Source of the DNA: Rhodospirillaceae bacterium | GTDB lineage: Bacteria > Pseudomonadota > Alphaproteobacteria > Micavibrionales > UBA2020 | Assembly: GCA_003524565.1 (NCBI GenBank) | Contig: DQGU01000244.1 | Coordinates: 1 to 7,028 of the forward strand | Length of the DNA: 7,028 nt | Direction of reading: 5' to 3' | In this document: positions 1 through 7,028 of the stretch, piece after piece | Layout of the letters: every line of letters begins with the position of its first letter | Position numbering within the stretch: position 1 is the stretch's first letter | Notes under the pieces: model-generated | Told to the model about the DNA's origin: nothing | Seen by the model: only the letters and a program-made list of their open reading frames with translations | Database searches by the model: none | Translations under genes and position numbers: made by a program

Positions 1-1896
1 TGGGCAGTGACGGGAGAGATTATGTTCTTCCAAAAGCGCCTGATCCTCCAGCCACAGGGCTTCGGCGGCGGCGAGTTTTTCGCTGACCGCCGCATGCTCT
101 TTTTGTGCGGCGCTGGCGCGGGCGCTGTCGTTGAAAAATCCCGGGCTGGCCATGTCGGCCTCCAGTTTTTCCTTGCTGGCCGTCATTTTTTCGATTTCTT
201 TTTCCGCTTTTTCCACGCGTTTGCGCAGGGCGGAGATATTGACGTTCTGCGCGGGTTTTTCGGCGGGGGCCGTTTCTTCTTCTTCTTTCTGGCGTGCGCG
301 CTCTTTGCTGCGGCGTTCGCGGCGCTGCTGGATGACAAAGCGGCGGTAATCGGCAAGGTCGCCGTCGAAGTTTTTCACTTCGCCGTCATGCACCAGCCAC
401 AGGCGGTCGGCTACGCGCTCCACCATGCCCGGGTCGTGGCTGACGATGATGACGGCGCCGTCATATCCGTTCAGCGCGTTAATCAAGCCTTGGCGCGCGT
501 CGATATCGAGGTGGTTGGTCGGTTCGTCCAACAGCAGGATATGCGGCGCATCGAAACTCATCAGCGCGAACAGAAGGCGCGCTTTTTCTCCGCCGCTGAG
601 CGAGGCGATGGTGTTATCTGCGAGGTCTTTGGAGAAATGGAACTGCCCCAGTTTGGCGCGCACCACGGATTCCTTGACGTTACCGGTCTTTTTTTCAATC
701 AGCCGGTACATTTCAAGGTAGGGAGTGGATGTCACATCCAGCTCTTCCGTCTGGTGCTGCGAGAAATAGCCGATGCGCAGCTTGCCGGAGCGCACGATGT
801 CGCCGTCCATCGCGCCGAGCTTGCCTGCAATCAGTTTAATCAGCGTCGATTTACCGTTGCCGTTGGCGCCCATGAGCGCGATGCGGTCGTCCATGTCGAT
901 ATTGTGGCTGACGCGGCGCAAAATCGGCTTGCCTTGCGTATAGCCGACATCCACCCCGCGCATGGCGATAAGGGGGGATGAAAGCTCTTCCGGCTGCGGG
1001 AATGAAAAGCGCAGCGAACGTCCGGCGATGACGGCATCGACCAAATCCATTTTCTCAAGCGCTTTGATACGGCTTTGCGCCTGACGCGCCTTGCTCGCTT
1101 TGGCGCGGAAACGGTCAACGAAGGCCTGCATGTGCGCGCGCTGCGCCTGCTGTTTTTCGAACTGTGCCTGCTGGTGGGCAAGGCGTTCGGCGCGTTCACG
1201 CTCGAACGTGTCGTAATTGCCGGTGTAGAGCGTCACTTCCTGGTTTTCGACATGCACGATATGGTCGGCGCAGATGTTCAGAAGCTCGCGGTCGTGCGAG
1301 ATGACCAGCAAAGTATGCGGGTAATTGGCCAGATATTCCTCCAGCCACATGATAGCTTCGAGGTCGAGGTGGTTTGTCGGCTCGTCGAGCAGCAGCACAT
1401 CCGGCTGCACGAACAGCGCCGCCGCGAGCGCGACGCGCATGCGCCAGCCACCGCTGAGGGCGTTAAAGGGGGCTTGCAGCTGGTCGTCGCGAAAGCCAAG
1501 GCCAGTCAGCAAAATTGCCGCGCGCGATGTCGCGCTATAGGCGTCCAGCTCGGCAAGGCGCATGTGGATGTCGCCGATTTTATAGGGGTCTGTTTCCGTC
1601 TCGGCGGCTTTCAGCAGCTCTGACAGCTCTTCATGTGCGTGGATAACGATGTCGATAATCGGCGTATCGGTGACGGGAATATCCTGCCGCACCATGCCGA
1701 AAGTCTGGCGTTCGTTCAGGCTGATATGGCCGTTATCGGGGTGCAAATCGCCGGCAATCAGCTTGAACAGGGTAGATTTCCCCGCGCCGTTCGCGCCGAC
1801 CACGCCGACTTTCCAGCCGTCCATGATATTGACGTTGCAGTCTTCAAGAATAGTACGCCCGCCCACGCGGTATGTCAGGTTCGATACGCTCAGCAT
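1..1896 (-). CDS. yheS: ABC-F family ATPase, YheS-type ribosome-associated protein (3' end cut by window edge)
   Basis: A cytoplasmic, soluble ABC protein with two nucleotide-binding domains and no membrane segments. ABC-F proteins bind the ribosomal E site and modulate translation. Seen in the 632 visible residues: NBD1 has Walker A GANGAGKST (34-42), signature LSGGW (147-151), Walker B LLLDEPTNHLDLE (168-180) and an H-loop His at 201. A charged linker (about 230-300) contains FRAKASKARQAQSRIK. NBD2 has Walker A GANGNGKST (343-351), signature LSGGEKAR (433-440), Walker B LLLDEPTNHLDID (454-466) and His 487. A Lys/Glu-rich tail (about 525-625) is probably coiled coil. The probable catalytic glutamates E172 and E458 are intact. 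From memory, the protein aligns end to end with E. coli YheS, including FDGDLADY after NBD2 and WLEDQ near the end, so the stop should lie only a few codons outside the window. The ATG at 1896 aligns with the family start but has no good Shine-Dalgarno. It is co-directional with purM, 50 nt away. An Uup- or EttA-like assignment is less likely. Confidence 0.93.
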   Translation of the reverse strand, partial: MLSVSNLTYRVGGRTILEDCNVNIMDGWKVGVVGANGAGKSTLFKLIAGDLHPDNGHISLNERQTFGMVRQDIPVTDTPIIDIVIHAHEELSELLKAAETETDPYKIGDIHMRLAELDAYSATSRAAILLTGLGFRDDQLQAPFNALSGGWRMRVALAAALFVQPDVLLLDEPTNHLDLEAIMWLEEYLANYPHTLLVISHDRELLNICADHIVHVENQEVTLYTGNYDTFERERAERLAHQQAQFEKQQAQRAHMQAFVDRFRAKASKARQAQSRIKALEKMDLVDAVIAGRSLRFSFPQPEELSSPLIAMRGVDVGYTQGKPILRRVSHNIDMDDRIALMGANGNGKSTLIKLIAGKLGAMDGDIVRSGKLRIGYFSQHQTEELDVTSTPYLEMYRLIEKKTGNVKESVVRAKLGQFHFSKDLADNTIASLSGGEKARLLFALMSFDAPHILLLDEPTNHLDIDARQGLINALNGYDGAVIIVSHDPGMVERVADRLWLVHDGEVKNFDGDLADYRRFVIQQRRERRSKERARQKEEEETAPAEKPAQNVNISALRKRVEKAEKEIEKMTASKEKLEADMASPGFFNDSARASAAQKEHAAVSEKLAAAEALWLEDQALLEEHNLSRHCP

Positions 1897-1946
1897 AATG
1901 CCGATGCTTATGACATAACGCGGGCGGAGGGTAAAGACTTATCCGC
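1897..1946 (-). other. purM to ABC-F intergenic gap, no terminator seen
   Basis: This 50-nt gap is the longest non-coding stretch in the window. On the minus strand it holds only a weak 5-bp inverted repeat (GCGGA/TCCGC, within 1924-1946) with no run of U after it, so it does not look like an intrinsic terminator. No clear Shine-Dalgarno precedes the ABC-F ATG; the best purine stretch is a short AAG about 10 nt upstream. The simplest reading is read-through from the purine genes into the ABC-F gene, but this is inference. Confidence 0.5.
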
Positions 1947-2945
1947 TTAATCCAGCGTAAATCCGTCTTTTCCTGTCACAATCACGCGGCCTGCGCCCCG
2001 CGCGACATGGCCGATGCGCCAGAATCGCTCCCCCGCGGCGCTCAGGCGGCTCAAAAGCGCGTCGGGCTGGCGCGTGGCCATGACGAAACCGATGCCCATG
2101 TTGAATGTCTGATAAAGCTCTGCGCGCGGCAACTGGCTGCGGCGGGCGATTTCTCCGAATACCGGCGGCAGGTGGCCCAGTTCGGGCAGGGTATCGATAA
2201 CGTAATCAAGTCCCGCATTCATGCGCGGGATATTCGCAAACCCGCCGCCCGTGATATGCGCCATGCCGTGCAGACAATCGCGCAGGCCTTTGACCGCGTT
2301 CCAGTAAATGCGCGTCGGCGTCAGACAGGCCTGCAGCAGTTCCGTTTCCTTCTCGTTCACCAGCTTACGCACAAGGGAATAACCGTTGGAGTGAAAACCG
2401 GAAGAGGGCAGCGCAATCAGCGTATCGCCCTCGGCCACACGGCTGCCGTCGATGAGGTCCTGCTCCATCACTTCGCCGACACAAAAACCGGCAAGGTCGT
2501 ATTCGCCGTTTTGGTACATGCCGGGCATTTCTGCGGTTTCGCCGCCAATCAGCGCGCATTCGGATTGTTTGCAGCCATCGATAATCCCATCAAGGATTTT
2601 TTCGCCTGTGTCCACATCCAGCTTGCCCGTGGCAAGGTAGTCAAGGAAAAACAGCGGCGTTGCCCCTGTGCAAATCACGTCATTCACGCACATCGCGACA
2701 AGGTCGATACCGATAGAGCCATGCTCGCCCAGCTGCTGCGCGATTTTGACTTTGGTGCCGACGCCGTCTGTGCCTGCGGCCAGCAGCTTGCCGTTGCCTG
2801 CGCGGTAAAGCGCCGCAAAACCGCCCACGCCCGCCATGACGCGGTTATTATAGGTGCCGGCGACTTTGGACTTGATACGCTCGACGAAAGCGTCGCCGCG
2901 CTCCACATCCACGCCGGCATCGCGGTAACTGGTCTGGGACTGCAT
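1947..2945 (-). CDS. purM: Phosphoribosylformylglycinamidine cyclo-ligase (AIR synthetase), PurM
   Basis: Catalyses ATP-dependent ring closure of FGAM to aminoimidazole ribonucleotide (AIR), step 5 of IMP synthesis, in the cytoplasm. The 332-residue protein is complete and close to the usual length of about 340-350. Family motifs appear in the expected order: SYRDAGVDVERGD (6-18), GTDGVGTK (58-65, nucleotide/metal region), DLVAMCVNDV (81-90) followed by GATPLFFLDY, GGETAEMPGMY (134-144), PSSGFHSNGYSLVR (180-193), HITGGGFANIPR (230-241) and FNMGIGFV (281-288). The first half is the AIRS N-terminal domain and the second half the AIRS C-terminal domain. The ATG at 2945 has a strong Shine-Dalgarno, AAGGAG, 6 nt upstream, embedded in the end of purH. 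It is therefore probably translated from the same message as purH. In many proteobacteria purM is followed by purN; here it is followed by an ABC-F gene instead. Confidence 0.98.
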   Translation of the reverse strand: MQSQTSYRDAGVDVERGDAFVERIKSKVAGTYNNRVMAGVGGFAALYRAGNGKLLAAGTDGVGTKVKIAQQLGEHGSIGIDLVAMCVNDVICTGATPLFFLDYLATGKLDVDTGEKILDGIIDGCKQSECALIGGETAEMPGMYQNGEYDLAGFCVGEVMEQDLIDGSRVAEGDTLIALPSSGFHSNGYSLVRKLVNEKETELLQACLTPTRIYWNAVKGLRDCLHGMAHITGGGFANIPRMNAGLDYVIDTLPELGHLPPVFGEIARRSQLPRAELYQTFNMGIGFVMATRQPDALLSRLSAAGERFWRIGHVARGAGRVIVTGKDGFTLD

Positions 2946-2951
2946 ATCTCT

Positions 2952-4534
<1,583 letters not shown>

Positions 4535-4554
<20 letters not shown>

Positions 4555-5320
4555 GGGATTTCTCCTGTCCTTGCAAATGGCGGATGATGTTGTCGAAAAT
4601 AATAAAACCGTCGCCCGGCTGTTGTTCGCGCGCGCCCGGTGCACATTCGGCGTGCATGAAGGCTTCCGGATGCGGCATCAGGCCAAGTACATGTCCCGTC
4701 GGGTCGCAAAGCGCGGCAATGCGCGCGTAAGAGCCGTTGATGTCGGTTTCATAGCAAAACGGAATTTGTCCGCTGTCCTGCAATTTTTTATGCAGGGCGT
4801 CTGCCTGACCATCGGCAAAAACGATGCGGCCCTCGCCGTGGCGGGCGGGCAGGCGAAGGACGTTTTCAATGCCTGCTGTCCAGACGCAGCGGCTGCCCGC
4901 TTGCGGTACCAGCGTGACCCAGCGGTCAATAAAGCCGCCGTGCGCATTGGGGGCGAGGGCGCAAAGACGCTCCCGCGCATCCGGAAACGGCAGCAAACCC
5001 AGCTTCACCAATACCTGAAACCCGTTGCAAATACCGATAACAGGCTTTTGTTTTTCAACAAAGCGCGCAAAAGCCTCGCCCAGTTTATGGCGGATTTTAA
5101 GTGCCATGATTTGCCCGCTGCCCAGTTCATCGCCGAAAGAAAACCCGCCCGGCACAGCAAGTCCGTCATAAGCGGCCAGCTTTTCCGGCGCGGCCAGAAT
5201 GTCGTTGATGTGCATGATATGCGCATCGCCGCCGGCATGCACGAAGGCGCTGGCGGTTTCACGTTCGCAATTGATGCCGTCGCCGCAAAGAACAAGGAAA
5301 AGAGGCTTGCGGAATCCCAT
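4535..5320 (-). CDS. purQ: FGAM synthase glutaminase subunit PurQ (extended form)
   Basis: Class I glutamine amidotransferase that hydrolyses glutamine and passes ammonia to PurL for conversion of FGAR to FGAM (step 4 of IMP synthesis). The 261-residue protein shows the family signatures: LCGDGINCERETASAF (11-26, corresponding to the usual G-NC--ET start), PGGFSFGDELGSGQ (57-70, oxyanion-hole region), nucleophile-elbow GICNGFQVL (96-104) with Cys98, NGSYARIAAL (195-204), and GLMPHPEAF (213-221) with catalytic His217 and Glu219. The triad is complete. It is longer than the common small PurQ of about 220-230 residues, with extra sequence in the middle and a charged C-terminal tail (QGQEKSLEKRIA) that overlaps the start of purH. 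The ATG at 5320 is preceded by AAGGA with 7-nt spacing. The frame stays open upstream to 5440, but that part lies inside the end of purL and lacks family similarity. Adjacent purL confirms the role. Confidence 0.96.
4562..4566 (-). promoter_or_regulatory. Shine-Dalgarno deciding the TTG start of purH
   Basis: AGGAG on the minus strand lies 7 nt before the TTG at 4552-4554, inside the last codons of purQ. No ATG or GTG near the conserved PurH N-terminus competes with it. The resulting 20-nt overlap with purQ suggests translational coupling of the two genes. Confidence 0.75.
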
Positions 5321-5327
5321 GATAAAA

Positions 5328-5332
5328 TCCTT
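5328..5332 (-). promoter_or_regulatory. Shine-Dalgarno of purQ
   Basis: AAGGA on the minus strand lies 7 nt before the purQ ATG, within the 17-nt gap after the purL stop TGA (5338-5340). It selects the ATG at 5320 over upstream in-frame starts. Confidence 0.8.
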
Positions 5333-5337
5333 TCCTG

Positions 5338-7028
5338 TCAAAACCCTTTTTTCCACGCGGCGATGATGTCGCCAAGCGGTATGTTCATATCGCGGCAGAC
5401 CAGTGCGGGCGTTTCGCTCACCTGCCCGATGCGGCGGCAATCCGTGCCCGTCATGGCGGCTTCGAATGCCGGAGCGTCTTTTTGCGCGACGCTGGCAATA
5501 AAGCGTGCGGGCGCTTCGCCGAAGCCTGCGCGCGCATCCATAGCGTCGATATGCGCCCCCAGACGTCCGCCAATCATGCTTTCGGCAACGGCGCAGAGAA
5601 GTCCGCCGTCGGATACGTCATGCAGGCTCTGCACAAGGCCGGATTTGAGTGCGCCGTGAATGCCGCGGTACATATCCATGTTTTTGGCGCTATCGAGCGG
5701 CAGCGGCGCATCATCCGGCGCTTTGAAATAATGTGCGTATTCAGATGCGCAAAAGCTGACGTCGGGACTGCCCAGCAGATAAATCGCATCGCCTGCCGAT
5801 TTAAAATCCGCCCCGCGCGCGATGCCGGTGCGGCCGCGTGCCATGGCCGTGACCATCAAAGTCGGCAAGACGCTGATGGTGACGTTCTGGCCGGATTTAT
5901 CAAGTCCGCGGAAATCGTTTTTCATGCTGTCTTTGCCGCTCACCAGTGGTGCGCCATAGGCAAGGCAGATGTCGTAAAGCCCTTCGCAGCTGCGTACCAG
6001 CTGCCCCATTTTATAATCGCCATCGGGGTTTTTGGCTGATTTGACAGGGTCTGGCCAGCAGAAATTGTCCAGAAGGCAAAGCATATCGGGGTCGCCACCA
6101 GCGCATAGGACATTGCGCACCGCTTCGTCCACGGCATATTGCGCCATCAGGTACGGGTCATGCGGGGAGAGGCGCGGCGCCATGCCGCAACCGACAACGG
6201 CCGTGTGTTCGCGCGCGCCGCCATGCGGATAAAGCCAGATAGCACCGGCATCATTCGCGCCGTCTTCCTGCGTGCCTGCGAAGGGTTTTATATGTGTGGC
6301 CGCCTGCACTTCGTGGTCATAGGCACGCACCCATTTTTCTTTGGATGTGATATTCGGGCTTTGCAGCAGATGCAACAGCGCGGTGGTCATATCCGGTGCA
6401 GCGCTGCGCTTGTCTGCGCGCATGCCGCCGCGCCATGCGGGGCGTGCGCGGGCGCCTTCCCATACGGCGTACAGTCTCAGCGGCGGCAGGCTATCGTGAA
6501 TAAACGCAAGCGGCAGGCAGGCGACGATTTTTCCATCGTAAGTGACATGCAAATCTCCGCTGTCCGTGAAATGGCCAATTGCCGTTGCCAGTACCCCGCG
6601 CCGTGCAGCGAGGGAGAGCAGGGCGTCCAGATTTTCCGGCGGTACAGCCAGCGTCATGCGCTCCTGGCTTTCGCTTACCATCAGCTCCCACGGCGCAAGG
6701 CCGGGGTATTTGACGGGGCAGCGTGCAAGGTCGAGCGTTGCGCCGCCCGACATTTGCGCCATTTCCCCGACACTGGACGAAAGTCCGCCCGCGCCGTTGT
6801 CGGTGATAGCGCGGTATAACCCGCTATCGCGCGCTTCCAGAAGGAAATCCGTCATAATTTTCTGCGTCAGCGGGTCGCCGATCTGCACGGCGGTGGCAGG
6901 CGCGTTTTCGTCGAGGGCGAGGGAGCTGAACGTCGCGCCATGAATGCCGTCCGCGCCAATCGCGCCGCCGGTCATGACGATGACATCGCCGCTGTGAATG
7001 TGTTTTTCCGCTGCGCTGCGACCATCGG
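5338..7028 (-). CDS. purL: FGAM synthase subunit PurL, C-terminal portion (5' end outside window)
   Basis: ATP-dependent FGAM synthetase subunit, step 4 of IMP synthesis, working with PurQ-supplied ammonia. The 562 visible residues run from inside the first AIRS-like half to the natural C-terminus. Motifs, numbered from the first complete codon: GADGIHGATFSS (24-35), GDPLTQK (50-56), ITDNGAGGLSSSVGEMA (74-90), SESQERMTLAVP (118-129), FTDSGDLHVTY (153-163), then a variable linker. The second AIRS-like half has DPYLMAQYAVDEAVRN (290-305), PLVSGKDSMKND (360-371), SLHDVSDGGL (467-476) and EAPARF (504-509). The GKDSM motif and the DNGAGGL wording resemble long-form FGAM synthetases more than the short Bacillus-type PurL, which usually has a different sequence at the GKDSM position. 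The N-terminal part, including the catalytic His region and any fused PurS-like domain, lies beyond base 7028. No in-frame stop interrupts the visible part. The gene is followed 17 nt later by purQ. Confidence 0.96.
   Translation of the reverse strand, partial: DGRSAAEKHIHSGDVIVMTGGAIGADGIHGATFSSLALDENAPATAVQIGDPLTQKIMTDFLLEARDSGLYRAITDNGAGGLSSSVGEMAQMSGGATLDLARCPVKYPGLAPWELMVSESQERMTLAVPPENLDALLSLAARRGVLATAIGHFTDSGDLHVTYDGKIVACLPLAFIHDSLPPLRLYAVWEGARARPAWRGGMRADKRSAAPDMTTALLHLLQSPNITSKEKWVRAYDHEVQAATHIKPFAGTQEDGANDAGAIWLYPHGGAREHTAVVGCGMAPRLSPHDPYLMAQYAVDEAVRNVLCAGGDPDMLCLLDNFCWPDPVKSAKNPDGDYKMGQLVRSCEGLYDICLAYGAPLVSGKDSMKNDFRGLDKSGQNVTISVLPTLMVTAMARGRTGIARGADFKSAGDAIYLLGSPDVSFCASEYAHYFKAPDDAPLPLDSAKNMDMYRGIHGALKSGLVQSLHDVSDGGLLCAVAESMIGGRLGAHIDAMDARAGFGEAPARFIASVAQKDAPAFEAAMTGTDCRRIGQVSETPALVCRDMNIPLGDIIAAWKKGF

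Noticed and set aside
7..981. Long plus-strand open frame (324 codons)
   Set aside because: It lies wholly antisense to the ABC-F gene, whose Walker and signature motifs are unmistakable. The translation is low-complexity, rich in Phe, Ala, Gly and His, as expected for the complement of GC-rich coding DNA.
1907..1935. Promoter-like pair TTTACC and CATAAG with a 17-nt spacer on the minus strand before the ABC-F gene
   Set aside because: Each box matches the sigma-70 consensus at only 4 of 6 positions, and the -10-like box is just 10 nt from the ATG, leaving almost no leader. Probably chance.
1924..1946. Small inverted repeat after purM as a terminator
   Set aside because: The stem is only 5 bp with a 13-nt loop and no following U-tract, so it is too weak to call.
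4555..4644. N-terminal extension of purH to the ATG at 4644
   Set aside because: These 30 codons lie inside purQ, have no similarity to PurH N-termini, and lack the good Shine-Dalgarno seen before the TTG at 4554.
5321..5440. N-terminal extension of purQ to an ATG at 5440
   Set aside because: It lies within the purL C-terminal coding region, and the conserved PurQ fold begins right after the ATG at 5320, which has its own Shine-Dalgarno.

Overview
The window carries five tightly packed genes, all on the minus strand, so transcription runs from the high-coordinate end to the low-coordinate end. Four are de novo purine (IMP) biosynthesis genes in the order purL (5' end outside the window), purQ, purH, purM. 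A YheS-type ABC-F ATPase gene follows, whose stop codon lies just beyond base 1. There are no RNA genes, mobile elements, CRISPR arrays or long non-coding stretches. The largest gap is 50 bp, between purM and the ABC-F gene.

Layout: purL (5338-7028) is separated by 17 nt from purQ (4535-5320). purQ overlaps by 20 nt with purH, which most likely starts at a TTG (4554). purH ends 10 nt before purM (1947-2945), and the purM Shine-Dalgarno sequence is embedded in the purH stop region. The ABC-F gene (1-1896) follows after 50 nt with no evident terminator. This spacing indicates a single operon. PurL and PurQ together make FGAM from FGAR, ATP and glutamine. PurM closes the ring to AIR. PurH carries out the last two steps, AICAR to FAICAR to IMP. 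The ABC-F protein belongs to a ribosome-associated family and has no known enzymatic link to purine synthesis.

Organism: a GC-rich Gram-negative bacterium is likely. The ABC-F protein is close to proteobacterial YheS along its whole length. A proteobacterium, perhaps alphaproteobacterial, is a reasonable low-confidence guess. The purine genes are not the textbook alphaproteobacterial set: PurL carries motifs of the long-form FGAM synthetases, PurQ is longer than usual, PurH has rewritten versions of two normally well conserved motifs, and the usual purM neighbour purN is absent. I see no evidence of an undescribed multi-gene system; the unusual features are variant enzymes and variant gene order.
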